Part shown: positions 31,087-40,789 of the stretch, in pieces
How positions within the stretch are numbered: position 1 is the first letter of the stretch
How the letters are laid out: each line of letters starts with the position of its first letter
Source of the DNA: Mesorhizobium ciceri biovar biserrulae WSM1271
GTDB lineage: Bacteria > Pseudomonadota > Alphaproteobacteria > Rhizobiales > Rhizobiaceae
Direction of reading: 5' to 3'
NCBI RefSeq assembly: GCF_000185905.1
Contig: NC_014923.1
Coordinates: 4,301,501 to 4,365,500 of the forward strand
DNA: 64,000 nucleotides
The notes under the pieces: generated by a model
The model's database searches: none
Told to the model about the DNA's origin: nothing
The model's input: the letters and a program-made list of their open reading frames with translations, nothing else
Program-made: the position numbers and the translations under genes

Positions 31087-31356
31087 TCAGTTGCCTGTGG
31101 TCGACTGCGACGCCTTGGCACCGGCCGCCTGATCGGGTGTGACAGCCGCGGCACTGCCTCGTTGGGCCGGCACCAGGAGCCTGGTGTTCTGGACCCCGTA
31201 TTTCCAGGGATCGACCATCTGCATGACGGTGTTGGCGGCCTGCGCATTGCCGGCGCCGGCCGTTGGCCCTTCGCTGCGCACATAGTCGTCGCTGGTGCAG
31301 CCAGCGGCAAAGCCGGCCAGCAGCAAGGCGACGCTCGATCCAAAGACCAGACGCAT
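31087..31356 (-). CDS. Short lipoprotein in the cpaD position of the tad locus
   Basis: 89 residues. Lipoprotein signal MRLVFGSSVALLLAGFAAGC with Cys20 as the acylated residue. The short mature part contains AQAANTVMQMVDPWKYGVQN and ends in a Gln/Ala/Ser-rich tail. It sits between cpaC (four bases upstream) and cpaE (44 bases downstream), exactly where cpaD lies in other tad loci, but CpaD is typically over 200 residues. The N-x-x-x-M-V-D-P pattern loosely recalls the end of CpaD. It may be a reduced CpaD or an unrelated small pilotin; this is inference. Confidence 0.75.
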   Translation of the reverse strand: MRLVFGSSVALLLAGFAAGCTSDDYVRSEGPTAGAGNAQAANTVMQMVDPWKYGVQNTRLLVPAQRGSAAAVTPDQAAGAKASQSTTGN

Positions 31357-31360
31357 GGCT

Positions 31361-32809
31361 TCAATCCTTCGGCAGGTCGAGGAAATGCCCAGCCGAAGCG
31401 GCCGCTGCAGGTTGAGTGACGCGGCCGTCTGCCAGCGCCACGGTGCGACCGGCATCGGAATCCTTCACTTCCTCGGTGTTGTTGAGAAAATAGTCGGCAT
31501 TGCTGGCCGGCTGCGTGCCATCTGTCGGCTCGACGAGCTTCTTCGACGGATCGACCGGCTTGACCAGATAGGGCGTTACGATGATGACGAGGTCGGTCTC
31601 GCGCCGCTGATAGGATTTCGACGAGAACAGCGCCCCAAGCACCGGCATCTTGCCGAGGCCCGGAATGCGCGACGTGGTGATGTCGTTTTGCGACTGCAGC
31701 AGTCCAGCGATCATGAAGCTCTGGCCGTTCTTCAGGTCGACTGACGTCCTGGCACGCCGCACGATGAAGCCAGGAACCGAGATCGTCCCGATATTGTAGG
31801 AGGCCGACGCATCGATCGAGGAGACTTCCGGCGCGATATCAAGGCTGACCAGCCCGTCTTTCAGAACCGTCGGCGTGAAATCCAGGCTGACGCCGTATTT
31901 CTTGTAGCTGACCGAGATCTTGCCGTTGTCCTCCGAGACCGGGATCGGGAACTCGCCGCCGGCGAGGAAGCTCGCCGTCTGGCCGGACCGGGCGATCAGG
32001 TTCGGCTCGGCCAGTCGCCGCGCCAAGCCGCGCTCTTCCAGCGCCTTGATGGCGATATCGATCGATACGCCGTTCGATAGGAGACGACCGATGATCTCGC
32101 CAGTACCGGCCGTCGGCACTGTGCCCGGATCGATCGAGACGTCGCGGCCGCCAAGGCCATAGGCGAAATTGGCGGCGTATTTGGCACCCAGATCCTGGCC
32201 CGCCTGGCGGTTGATCTCGACAAAGCGGACGTTGAGCTGGACCTGTTGCGAAGATGAGATGTTGACCGAGTTGATCACCTCCTCGGCACCGGAAAAGCGC
32301 GTCGCGATCTTGTTTGCCTTTTCGGCGGCGACGGCATCGTCGGCCTCGCCCGACAGCACGACACGGCCATTGGCCGATCCGACCTTGATCCTGGCATCCG
32401 GCACGCTGGCGCGAATGGTGCTGGCCAGTTGGTCGGTGTCGAGCGTCACCTCGATGTCGACGGTGCCGACAAGCTGCTTTTTCTCATCGAACAGCGCAAT
32501 CCCGGTGGTGCCGAGATTGTTGCCGAGCACATAGAAGGATTTGTCGGTCAGCGGATTGACGTTGGCGATCTCCGGATCGCCGATGACGATCTGGTAGAAG
32601 GCAGCACTGGTGATGATCGTCTTCGGCTTGCCCTTGGCAACCTTGATTGACGCATTCTTGGTCGACGACACGTAGACGACGTCGTTGTCAGCTCTCGCCG
32701 CCGAGGCGCCCAAGGCCAGCATCGCCGCAGCGGCCAGCGAAGACGCGACAGCCACGGCGCGCAAAACGCGCAACCGCGTCATGACCCGATATATGAACAG
32801 CCCGAACAT
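31361..32809 (-). CDS. cpaC: Tad pilus secretin CpaC/RcpA
   Basis: 482 residues from an ATG with GGGACGGG upstream. Signal peptide with a long hydrophobic core ending near ARADNDVV. The N-terminal pilus-assembly/BON-like part includes KSFYVLGNNLGTTGIALFDE and SANGRVVLSGEADDAVAAEK. The secretin domain follows with VRFVEINRQAGQDLGAKY, ARSGQTASFLAGGEFPIPV and VDLKNGQSFMIAGLLQ, then ETDLVIIVTPYLVKP. It forms the outer-membrane channel for the pilus. GTG 15 bases upstream is an alternative start. Confidence 0.95.
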   Translation of the reverse strand: MFGLFIYRVMTRLRVLRAVAVASSLAAAAMLALGASAARADNDVVYVSSTKNASIKVAKGKPKTIITSAAFYQIVIGDPEIANVNPLTDKSFYVLGNNLGTTGIALFDEKKQLVGTVDIEVTLDTDQLASTIRASVPDARIKVGSANGRVVLSGEADDAVAAEKANKIATRFSGAEEVINSVNISSSQQVQLNVRFVEINRQAGQDLGAKYAANFAYGLGGRDVSIDPGTVPTAGTGEIIGRLLSNGVSIDIAIKALEERGLARRLAEPNLIARSGQTASFLAGGEFPIPVSEDNGKISVSYKKYGVSLDFTPTVLKDGLVSLDIAPEVSSIDASASYNIGTISVPGFIVRRARTSVDLKNGQSFMIAGLLQSQNDITTSRIPGLGKMPVLGALFSSKSYQRRETDLVIIVTPYLVKPVDPSKKLVEPTDGTQPASNADYFLNNTEEVKDSDAGRTVALADGRVTQPAAAASAGHFLDLPKD

Positions 32810-32839
32810 TGTCCCGTCCCTCACCCAGTCCCCACTGGT

Positions 32840-33766
32840 TTATTTCTGGTCCCGCGAAGGAACCTGGTATTCCTCGGCCTTCGTGCCGCGCGTTACGATG
32901 ACCGTCTTGAACTTCGGTTTCTCCGGCTCCTTGGTGACGGCGTCGAACACCGAGCCGGCCGCGGCCTGCACATTCGAGGCGACCGATCCGCCGAAGGAGG
33001 AGATGGTGGTGACGCCGCTCTTGCCGTCAGCGCCTTCGCTGGCGGACCGAAGCGACAGCGAGAGCGTGCCGACGGTGCGGGCCAGCGCTACTTTCTGCGC
33101 GCCGTCCGTCGTCACCTCGATTGTCACCGAATTGGAAATCTGCGGCGTCGTCTGGCGCTCGTCGGCGCCCTGCCCGACGCTCAGCACCTTGGCATCGGCG
33201 ACAACGATCTCGGAGGTGATGGTGGAACCGGCAGCGCCTTGCGCATTCTTGGCCACTTCCTGGATTTCGCCGGCATCGCGTGTCAGCACCACATCAACCC
33301 GGTCGCCCGGCGTGACGAAGCCGCCAACCCCGGCGATCTCGTCGGTACGGATGGTCACCGCCCGCATTCCGGGCGTCATCATGTTGGAGAGCGTCGCGCG
33401 GCCATTTGGCCCGGACAGCTTGGTCAGCAGCACCGGTTCGTTGACCTCGATCGGCGACAGCACCACGCGGCTGCCGTCGGCGAGCAACGCATTGATGGTG
33501 GTGAAGGCGCCCTGCGGCACGGACTCTTGCGACCACGGGATTTCGCTGAGCTGCGCGCGGTCGAGCTCCATGCCGTAGCGCAACGGGGCATTCGCCACCA
33601 CAATGGTCTTGAATTCGACCTTCGGCACGACAGGTGCCGGAATCGACGACGTCTTCTCTTCGGAATCGGCCTTGGCCTGGCTTTTGACCCAGAAATCCGC
33701 GGCAAAGATCGAGATCGCGCCGAAAACGGCGGCGATGCCGATCATCGATATGGCCTTGCCCCTCAC
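32840..33766 (-). CDS. cpaB: Tad pilus periplasmic protein CpaB/RcpC
   Basis: 308 residues, GTG start. An N-terminal hydrophobic anchor (SMIGIAAVFGAISIFAADFW) is followed by an SAF-like domain (TIVVANAPLRYGMELDRAQL) and VTIRTDEIAGVGGFVTPGDR, the classic CpaB signature that precedes VDVVLTRD. It works in the periplasm with the secretin. It is the first gene of this minus-strand cluster in the window; flp pilin and cpaA peptidase genes, often just upstream, are absent, since parE follows on the other strand. Confidence 0.93.
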   Translation of the reverse strand: MRGKAISMIGIAAVFGAISIFAADFWVKSQAKADSEEKTSSIPAPVVPKVEFKTIVVANAPLRYGMELDRAQLSEIPWSQESVPQGAFTTINALLADGSRVVLSPIEVNEPVLLTKLSGPNGRATLSNMMTPGMRAVTIRTDEIAGVGGFVTPGDRVDVVLTRDAGEIQEVAKNAQGAAGSTITSEIVVADAKVLSVGQGADERQTTPQISNSVTIEVTTDGAQKVALARTVGTLSLSLRSASEGADGKSGVTTISSFGGSVASNVQAAAGSVFDAVTKEPEKPKFKTVIVTRGTKAEEYQVPSRDQK

Positions 33767-33994
33767 GCCTAAACCCCTGATATCAGCAGTTTCTTATTTA
33801 GTTGGGCTCACGTTAGGCGGCATTGTTAAAGAATCAGGAATCCCGGGCGTTGGTATCGGATCTATTTCCGCCGGCTTGGTTATCGAATGGTTTTGGGGTA
33901 AGAGGGCCCAGATCCCCGAACGGAACAGGAACCTCGGTCGCTTGGCGCTGAAAAGCGTGGCAGTATCGCGAGGTGATTCGCAGCACCGGAACCT

Positions 33995-36061
33995 ATGGCA
34001 GGCATGGACGACAGCAACGATCTCTTCGGCAATATGGACAAGCAGCCGCAGCCGGTGCGTACCGCTGCGCGCCCGGCGGATCCACTGGTGGTGCAAGCCA
34101 CCAAGCGTCCTGCCTCGACCAAGGACGGCAGCGAGGGCTATAGCGCCGCCGACATCGAGGTGCTGGAAGGGCTGGAGCCGGTGCGCCGCCGGCCAGGCAT
34201 GTATATCGGCGGTACCGACGACAAGGCGATGCACCATCTGTTCGCCGAGGTCATCGACAATTCGATGGACGAAGCGGTTGCCGGCCACGCCACCTTCATC
34301 GATGTCGAGCTTTCGGCCGACGGCTATCTCGCCGTGACGGACAATGGCCGCGGCATCCCGATCGATCCGCACCCGAAGTTCAAGAAGCCGGCGCTTGAAG
34401 TGATCATGACGACGCTGCATTCGGGCGGCAAGTTCGACTCCAAGGTTTACGAGACATCAGGCGGCCTGCATGGCGTCGGCGTGTCCGTGGTCAATGCGCT
34501 GTCGGACCATCTCGAGGTCGAGGTCGCGCGGGGACGGCAACTCTATCGGCAAAAATTCTCGCGCGGCGTTCCCGTGACCGGCCTGGAACAGTTGGGCGAG
34601 GTCCACAACCGGCGCGGCACAAAGATCCGCTTCCACCCCGACGAGCAGATTTTCGGCAAGGGCGCGGCGTTCGAACCGGCGCGGCTCTACCGTATGACGC
34701 GCTCGAAAGCCTATCTGTTCGGCGGCGTCGAAATCCGCTGGACCTGCGATCCGTCGCTGATCAAGGAAAAAGACCAGACGCCGGCCAAGGCGGAATTCCA
34801 TTTTCCCGGCGGCCTGAAGGACTATCTCAAGGCATCGCTCGGCGACGACTTCCAGGTGACGCGCGAGATTTTCGCCGGCAAGAGCGAGAAACAAGGCGGC
34901 CACGGCTCGCTCGAATGGGCGGTGACCTGGTTCGGCGGCGACGGCTTCATCAATTCCTACTGCAACACCATCCCGACCGGCGAAGGCGGCACCCACGAGG
35001 CCGGCTTCCGCAACGTTCTGACGCGAGGCCTGCGCGCCTATGCCGACCTCGTCGGCAACAAGCGCGCCTCGATCGTCACCTCGGAAGACGTCATGATCTC
35101 GGCAGCGGGCATGCTGTCGGTGTTCATCCGCGAGCCGGAATTCGTCGGACAGACCAAGGACAGGCTGGCGACGATCGAGGCAATTCGAATTGTCGAGACC
35201 GCGATCCGCGATCCGTTCGACCATTGGCTGGCCGACAATCCGCAGGAAGCCTCGAAGCTGCTCGAATGGGTGATCGCACGCGCCGACGAGCGGGTGCGCC
35301 GGCGCCAGGAAAAGGAAGTGTCGCGCAAGAGCGCGGTGCGCAAGCTGCGGCTGCCGGGCAAGCTCGCCGACTGCACGCAGAATGCCGCGGCCGGTGCAGA
35401 ACTGTTCATCGTCGAAGGCGACTCGGCCGGCGGCTCGGCCAAGCAGGCGCGCGACCGCGCCAGCCAGGCCGTGCTGCCATTGCGCGGCAAAATCCTCAAC
35501 GTCGCCAGCGCCGGCAACGATAAGCTGGCGGCCAACCAACAGATTTCAGACCTGATCCAGGCGCTCGGCTGCGGTACGCGTTCGAAGTACCGCGATGAGG
35601 ATCTGCGCTACGACCGCGTGATCATCATGACCGACGCCGATGTCGACGGCGCCCATATCGCCTCGCTGCTGATCACCTTCTTCTACCAGGAGATGCCGGC
35701 GCTGGTGCGTGGCGGCCATCTCTATCTCGCCGTGCCGCCGCTTTACTCGATCAGGCAAGGCGGCAAGGTCGCCTATGCCCGAGACGACGCCCACAAGGAC
35801 GAGCTCCTGCGCACCGAATTCACCGGGCGCGGCAAGGTGGAACTGGGCCGCTTCAAGGGTCTGGGCGAGATGATGGCCGCCCAGCTCAAGGAAACCACCA
35901 TGGATCCGAGGAAGCGAACGCTGCTCAGGATCGATGTAATCGACGCCGAGACGGCGACCAAGGACGCCGTCGATGCGTTGATGGGCACGAAGCCGGAGGC
36001 CCGCTTCCGCTTCATCCAGGAACGCGCCGAATTCGCCGAGACGGAAGTGCTGGATATCTAG
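33995..36061 (+). CDS. parE: DNA topoisomerase IV subunit B
   Basis: 688 residues. ATPase subunit that, with ParC, decatenates daughter chromosomes. GHKL motifs: [24 protein letters not shown] and [15 protein letters not shown]. The TOPRIM domain begins [20 protein letters not shown] with catalytic Glu474, and [13 protein letters not shown] supplies the metal aspartates. The length and the lack of the long GyrB insertions favour ParE over GyrB. A charged N-terminal extension of about 45 residues precedes the fold. The start could also be ATG at 34004. The 228-base gap to cpaB is AT-richer and holds the divergent promoters; I see no gene in it. Confidence 0.93.
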   Translation: MAGMDDSNDLFGNMDKQPQPVRTAARPADPLVVQATKRPASTKDGSEGYSAADIEVLEGLEPVRRRPGMYIGGTDDKAMHHLFAEVIDNSMDEAVAGHATFIDVELSADGYLAVTDNGRGIPIDPHPKFKKPALEVIMTTLHSGGKFDSKVYETSGGLHGVGVSVVNALSDHLEVEVARGRQLYRQKFSRGVPVTGLEQLGEVHNRRGTKIRFHPDEQIFGKGAAFEPARLYRMTRSKAYLFGGVEIRWTCDPSLIKEKDQTPAKAEFHFPGGLKDYLKASLGDDFQVTREIFAGKSEKQGGHGSLEWAVTWFGGDGFINSYCNTIPTGEGGTHEAGFRNVLTRGLRAYADLVGNKRASIVTSEDVMISAAGMLSVFIREPEFVGQTKDRLATIEAIRIVETAIRDPFDHWLADNPQEASKLLEWVIARADERVRRRQEKEVSRKSAVRKLRLPGKLADCTQNAAAGAELFIVEGDSAGGSAKQARDRASQAVLPLRGKILNVASAGNDKLAANQQISDLIQALGCGTRSKYRDEDLRYDRVIIMTDADVDGAHIASLLITFFYQEMPALVRGGHLYLAVPPLYSIRQGGKVAYARDDAHKDELLRTEFTGRGKVELGRFKGLGEMMAAQLKETTMDPRKRTLLRIDVIDAETATKDAVDALMGTKPEARFRFIQERAEFAETEVLDI

Positions 36062-36106
36062 CCGCCAGCCGGTCCATAACAAGGCTCCAGTTGCGGAGAC
36101 GAGCAT

Positions 36107-38173
36107 GTGACCAGGACGCGGCTGAAAGGCTATTTCGAGACGAGTTTAGCCGGGTTGACGCAGCCGACGCGCTCCGACTGGATCTTTGCCTTGCGCACCG
36201 TTTCAGCCGGCTTGATCGCGCTGCTGGCAGCCTATGCGCTGAAGCTCGACCATCCGCAATGGGCCATGATGACGGTGTTCATCGTCGCCCAGCCGGTTGC
36301 CGGCATGGTGCTGGCGAAGGGCTTCTACCGGCTGCTCGGCACGCTGGTCGGCGGCATCGCCGCGATCGGCATCACCACCGTTTTCGGCACCAACCCCTGG
36401 GTGCTGGTGACTGTGCTTGCCATCTGGATCGGCATCTGCACCTTCGTCTCGTCGCTGCTGCGCAATCCGGAAGCCTATGGCGCCGCCCTGGCCGGCTACA
36501 CCGCAATGATCATCGGCCTGCCCGCTTTCGGACAGCCGCATCTCGTCGTCGACCTCGCTGTCGCGCGCTGTGCCGAGATCGTGCTCGGCATCGTCTGCGC
36601 CGGCCTGACCAGCCGGCTGATCCTGCCAAAACTGGCCAGCGACGCCATCGTCTCGCGCCTGAAACGCTGCATCCTCGATCTTGCCACCTATGCCGGCGGT
36701 GCGTTCTCCGGCGGCGACCCGGCAACGCTGTCCGCGCTGCACCGAAAGCTGGTCACGGATACCCAGACGCTCGGCGAGATGCGCGCCTATGCCAGGCTCG
36801 AGGCGCCGAGCTTCGCGCCGCGCGCCCATCCGGTCCGGCGCACCATCGGACAACTGCTCTCGGCGTTGTCGGCGGCACGTGCGTTGCATTCGCATGCCGC
36901 TCCGAAGAATGCGGCGCTCATTCCGGTGCGTTCGGAGTTGCAGGCCCTTGTCGGTGAAATGGCCGCGAAGCCCGGCGCGCTGGACGACACCACGCCTTGG
37001 GTGGCGCGGCTCGACACCATCTCGGCCAAGGCCCGGCAAATGCCCGATGCCTCGACCGACCAGGGCGACGACAGGGTCGGCACGATCACCCGCCTGACCA
37101 TTGCCGCCGATTTCGCCGATGCGCTCAAGCAGGTGCTGCGCGGCCTTGATGCCCTGCGTGCGCCTGCCACGCGCCCGGCCAGGGGCAGCAGGCAGCCTGC
37201 GCTGGTGGTGCATCGCGATTACGCCGGCGCATCGCGCAACGCGGTGCGCGCTGCCCTTGCGACGCTGCTGGTCGCGGCCTTCTGGTTGACGACGAAATGG
37301 TCGGAAGCCGCCGGCACGGTCATTCTCGTCGCCGTCGTGTCGAGCCTGTTTGCTGCTCGCCCCGACCCTGTGCAGGTCGCCTGGGGTTTCTTCAAGGGAA
37401 CGCTTCTGGCGCTGCCGTTTGCCTTTCTCGTCGGCCAGATCGCATTGCCGGCCCTGCCCGGCTTCGGCTGGTTCATGCTGTTTGTCGTGCCGATCCTGGT
37501 GCCGACGGCGCTGGCCATGGCCAATCCACGTTATGTCGGCGTGGCGACGGCTTTCGCCATCAACTTTCTCGCCTTCCTCAGTCCACACCAGGCGATGACC
37601 TACGATCCCGGACCCTTCTTCGCCGGTTCGGCGTCGATCCTGGTCGGCATCCTGCTGGCGATCGGTGTCTTCATCGTCGTGCTGCCGGCCGATCCTTGGC
37701 TCGCGGCCAACCGCATCGTGCGCGCCATGCGTGAGGATCTGGCGCGGCTTTGCCTGCATGAGCGGGTGCCGAGGCGGTCGGCCTTCGAGAGCCTCGCCTA
37801 CGACCGCATCAACCAATTGATGCCGCTGGTGCAGAATGCCGGTCAGAAAGGCGATGCGGTTCTGGGCGGCGGCGTCGCCGCCGTCACCGTCGGCCTGGAG
37901 GTCCTTCGGCTGCGCGATGCGAGCCAAAGCCATGCCATCCCATCCGAGACCGCGCTTTCGATCGCCAACTTCCTGAGAGGGCTGGCGCGCGAACTGCTCT
38001 TCCGCGCCCCCGGCGATCCGCAGACATCAACCGTCACCGTCGCCCGGCAATATTCGGCGAGCATTGCGCAGCGAAACGGTACCGGGGAATTGCTGCAGAT
38101 CGCGGCATCGCTGCGCATCATCGCCGCCGCGATGGAGGATTTTCCGGATTTTTTCGCCAGGGATAAAGGCTAG
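36107..38173 (+). CDS. FUSC family efflux protein (aromatic acid exporter-like)
   Basis: 688 residues, GTG start with GGAG eight bases upstream. Two blocks of about six transmembrane helices (residues 25-180 and 380-530) each precede a cytoplasmic helical domain, the standard two-repeat layout of the FUSC/AaeB family. The first block carries DHPQWAMMTVFIVAQPVAGM, the second WSEAAGTVILVAVVSSLFAA. Relatives export aromatic carboxylates or confer resistance to toxic compounds, usually with a membrane-fusion partner, which is not adjacent here. The stop overlaps the convergent DUF2336 gene by four bases. Confidence 0.88.
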   Translation: MTRTRLKGYFETSLAGLTQPTRSDWIFALRTVSAGLIALLAAYALKLDHPQWAMMTVFIVAQPVAGMVLAKGFYRLLGTLVGGIAAIGITTVFGTNPWVLVTVLAIWIGICTFVSSLLRNPEAYGAALAGYTAMIIGLPAFGQPHLVVDLAVARCAEIVLGIVCAGLTSRLILPKLASDAIVSRLKRCILDLATYAGGAFSGGDPATLSALHRKLVTDTQTLGEMRAYARLEAPSFAPRAHPVRRTIGQLLSALSAARALHSHAAPKNAALIPVRSELQALVGEMAAKPGALDDTTPWVARLDTISAKARQMPDASTDQGDDRVGTITRLTIAADFADALKQVLRGLDALRAPATRPARGSRQPALVVHRDYAGASRNAVRAALATLLVAAFWLTTKWSEAAGTVILVAVVSSLFAARPDPVQVAWGFFKGTLLALPFAFLVGQIALPALPGFGWFMLFVVPILVPTALAMANPRYVGVATAFAINFLAFLSPHQAMTYDPGPFFAGSASILVGILLAIGVFIVVLPADPWLAANRIVRAMREDLARLCLHERVPRRSAFESLAYDRINQLMPLVQNAGQKGDAVLGGGVAAVTVGLEVLRLRDASQSHAIPSETALSIANFLRGLARELLFRAPGDPQTSTVTVARQYSASIAQRNGTGELLQIAASLRIIAAAMEDFPDFFARDKG

Positions 38174-39294
38174 GCGGCCGCTATCGCCAGCGCGTGGCCG
38201 CGCGCGTTCTCGCGCAGCGCGTCGAGATGGATCGATTTGACCAAGGCGGCGAGATCACCCTCGGCGGATTGACCGCCCGCTTCCTTGAGCATCAGCCAGC
38301 TGACCTCCTGCACACCGGCGACGCGCTTGCCGTTGGCGACCTCGCGCCAGATCTTCAGCGCACGCAGGATGATGGCGTGCGTGGCGCCGGCGAGCCCGGC
38401 GCTGCGGAACAATGCCTGCAAGGCCACGTCGTGCCCGCCGGCCAGCAGCGCCCTCACACGTTGTTCGGACTGCTGGCTGAGCGCAACCAGTGCCGAGCCG
38501 AAGAAATCGACCTTGCCATGCGCGATGGTGCGGATGAGGAAGCTCGCGGTGAGGTCGCCACGCAGCCTGAGATGCTCGATCAGGGCCGCATGTTCTTCCG
38601 TGCGCGTGCCTTCGATCAGCGTCACCGAAGCCTTGACGCAGGCGTCGCGCATGACGCGGTCGGCTCGCGCCGCGCCCATCATCGCCATCACCAGTGGCGA
38701 CGTTTTCAGCATTTCGCCAAGCTTGACGAGCAGCATATGCCGGCAGTCGGCCGGCAGCCTGACATCCGATATCAGCGCCTCGCGCACCAGCGGCAGGTGC
38801 CCATGCCGTTCGGCCATGCGGCGGAAGCTGAGCGAGGCGATGTCGGCGCCGCTGTTGGCGAGCAGCACGGCGCAGGCGTCCGCCTCGCCGATCTCGGCGA
38901 TGGCCGCCGACAGCGCCATCGAGACGAGCGGCCGGTCTGCGATCAGTTTTTGCGTCGCCTTCGGACTCGAAGCCACGCGGTTGATCAGGTCGGCGTCGGT
39001 GAGCAGCGGCGAGCGCGCCAGCACCACGCCGGCGACTTCCGGCTGGTCGGAGGCCAGCACGCTGATGATCTGCATTGGCGCGTGTTGGCTCATCGACAGC
39101 GCCTCGGCCATCGCCAGCCGCACCTTTGACGAGGCATCGTCGAGCAACAGTGTCAGCGCCGCCTCTGCGGCGCAGCGGTCCTCGAAGGGCAATTCGGAAT
39201 TGATGTAGGCTCGGGCCAGAGCGCTCGCCGCCGCGGCGCGCTCCGACACCTTGGCCGTGTAGATCCATTTCAGGAAATGCGAAACAACAACCAT
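38170..39294 (-). CDS. DUF2336 domain protein
   Basis: 374 residues from an ATG with AGGCGGG upstream. An alpha-helical, HEAT-like protein (many Ala/Leu/Arg helices, for example AALTLLLDDASSKVRLAMAE) matching DUF2336, a family found in alphaproteobacteria and frequently associated with signalling or cell-surface regulation. No signal peptide or catalytic motif is visible. The precise role is unknown. It is divergent from maoC with about 150 bases between the starts. Confidence 0.8.
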   Translation of the reverse strand: MVVVSHFLKWIYTAKVSERAAAASALARAYINSELPFEDRCAAEAALTLLLDDASSKVRLAMAEALSMSQHAPMQIISVLASDQPEVAGVVLARSPLLTDADLINRVASSPKATQKLIADRPLVSMALSAAIAEIGEADACAVLLANSGADIASLSFRRMAERHGHLPLVREALISDVRLPADCRHMLLVKLGEMLKTSPLVMAMMGAARADRVMRDACVKASVTLIEGTRTEEHAALIEHLRLRGDLTASFLIRTIAHGKVDFFGSALVALSQQSEQRVRALLAGGHDVALQALFRSAGLAGATHAIILRALKIWREVANGKRVAGVQEVSWLMLKEAGGQSAEGDLAALVKSIHLDALRENARGHALAIAAA

Positions 39295-39445
39295 GCCCGC
39301 CTGCTTACGCCCCTTGCCGGAAGGTTCCGACCCCACTGACGACCGTAGGCAGAATTGGTTTACGAACCGTTCACCATGTTCATTAACTGGCTTGCGAGGC
39401 TGATTTGCAGCGCCTATCAACCGTCAAGCACCTGAGGAGAGAGAA

Positions 39446-39898
39446 ATGGCCGGACTTTATCTCGAAGAGTTCGTCGTCGGCCATGTCTTCCAGCACACGC
39501 TGCGCAAGACCGTTACCGAAAGCGACAACATGCTGTTTTCGGTGATGACGCTGAACCCGCAGCCGCTGCACATCGACTTCGATTTCGCCACCAAGAGCGA
39601 ATGGGGCAAGCCGCTGGTCAATTCGCTGTTCACGCTCGGGCTGATGATCGGCATTTCGGTCAATGACATCACCGTCGGCACCACGGTGGCCAATCTCGGC
39701 ATGAAGGAAACCGTGTTTCCGCATCCGGTCTTCCATGGCGATACCGTTCGCGTCGAAACGACAGTCATCTCGGTGCGCGAGTCCAGGTCGAAGCCCGATC
39801 GCGGCATCGTCGAATTCGAGCATCGCGCCTACAACCAGCATGGCGATCTCGTCGCCAAATGCACCAGGCAAGCCATGATGCTGAAGAAGGCGGCCTGA
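39446..39898 (+). CDS. MaoC family dehydratase/hydratase
   Basis: 150 residues, single hot-dog domain. The family's hydratase signature is visible as SDNMLFSVMTLNPQPLHIDF, with the Asp and His of the MaoC hydratase motif (D27, H42). It acts on a CoA thioester, probably adding water to an enoyl-CoA. GAGGAGAGAG precedes the ATG. The CoA-ester lyase gene starts two bases after the stop, so the pair probably act in one pathway, for example mesaconyl/methylmalyl-CoA or similar branched C5 chemistry; that assignment is inference. Confidence 0.88.
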   Translation: MAGLYLEEFVVGHVFQHTLRKTVTESDNMLFSVMTLNPQPLHIDFDFATKSEWGKPLVNSLFTLGLMIGISVNDITVGTTVANLGMKETVFPHPVFHGDTVRVETTVISVRESRSKPDRGIVEFEHRAYNQHGDLVAKCTRQAMMLKKAA

Positions 39899-39900
39899 TC

Positions 39901-40782
39901 ATGCGCTCGCTGCTGTTCGTCCCCGGTGACTCCGAGAGGAAGCTGGAAAGGGGTTTTGGTGCCGGCGCCGACGTGGTCATCGTCGACCTCGAGGATTCCG
40001 TGGCGCCGCACAACAAGGCGCTGGCGCGCGGCGTAGCGGCGCGCTTCATCCTGGAACGCAGGGCACAAACGACTTCCGCCATCTATGTCAGGGTCAATGA
40101 CCTCGCGACCGGGCTGACGGATAACGATCTGGCGGCGCTGGTTCCGGCGAAACCCGACGGCATCATGCTGCCCAAGTCGAACGGCGGCCAGGATGTGCAG
40201 CACCTGTCGGCAAAACTCAGGGTGCGCGAGGCCGAAAACGGCCTGGCCGACGGCGCGATCAAGATCCTGCCGATCATCACCGAAACGCCGGCAGGCGTGC
40301 TGGCGGCGGCAACCTATGCCGGGACCAGCGCGCGGCTTGCCGGGCTCACCTGGGGCGCGGAAGACCTGTCGGCGGCGCTCGGCGCGCGCAGCGCCCGCGA
40401 CGAGCATGGCCGCTACACGGACGTGTTCCGTCACGCTCGCACCATGACCATACTCGCCGCCGGTGCGGCGGAGGTCGCGGCGATCGACACCGTCTTCCCG
40501 AATTTTCGCGACATGGCGGCCTTCGCCGCGGAGTGCGCCGAGGCCGAACGCGATGGCTTCACCGGCAAGATGGCGATCCACCCCGATCAGGTGCCGGTCA
40601 TCAACGCAGCCTTCACGCCGTCGGCCGAGGCGGTGAGACAAAAGGCGGCAATCGTTGCTGCGTTCGCGGCAGCGGGAAGCCCCGGCGTCGTCGCTATCGA
40701 CGGCAAGATGTTCGACCGCCCGCACCTGCGGCTGGCTGAGCGGCTTCTGGCGCGGGCAAAGGCGGCAGGTGTTTCCGCCTGA
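39901..40782 (+). CDS. HpcH/HpaI-CitE family CoA-ester lyase
   Basis: 293 residues. TIM-barrel CoA-ester lyase of the CitE/malyl-CoA lyase type. Visible signatures are MRSLLFVPGDSERKLERG at the start, VVIVDLEDSVAPHNKALARG (metal/substrate Asp and Glu), the catalytic region IITETPAGVLAAATY and LTWGAEDLSAALG, and GKMAIHPDQVPVINAAF. Mg2+-dependent cleavage or formation of a beta-hydroxyacyl-CoA bond is expected; malyl-CoA, methylmalyl-CoA and citramalyl-CoA are all possible. It overlaps functionally with the MaoC gene directly upstream. Confidence 0.9.
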   Translation: MRSLLFVPGDSERKLERGFGAGADVVIVDLEDSVAPHNKALARGVAARFILERRAQTTSAIYVRVNDLATGLTDNDLAALVPAKPDGIMLPKSNGGQDVQHLSAKLRVREAENGLADGAIKILPIITETPAGVLAAATYAGTSARLAGLTWGAEDLSAALGARSARDEHGRYTDVFRHARTMTILAAGAAEVAAIDTVFPNFRDMAAFAAECAEAERDGFTGKMAIHPDQVPVINAAFTPSAEAVRQKAAIVAAFAAAGSPGVVAIDGKMFDRPHLRLAERLLARAKAAGVSA

Positions 40783-40789
40783 GCGCCTG

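Noticed and set aside
33767-33994. Short open frame crossing the cpaB-parE gap (GLTLGGIVKESG...)
   Set aside because: No ribosome site and no start of its own; it is the tail of an open frame that begins inside cpaB on the opposite strand. Treated as promoter region.
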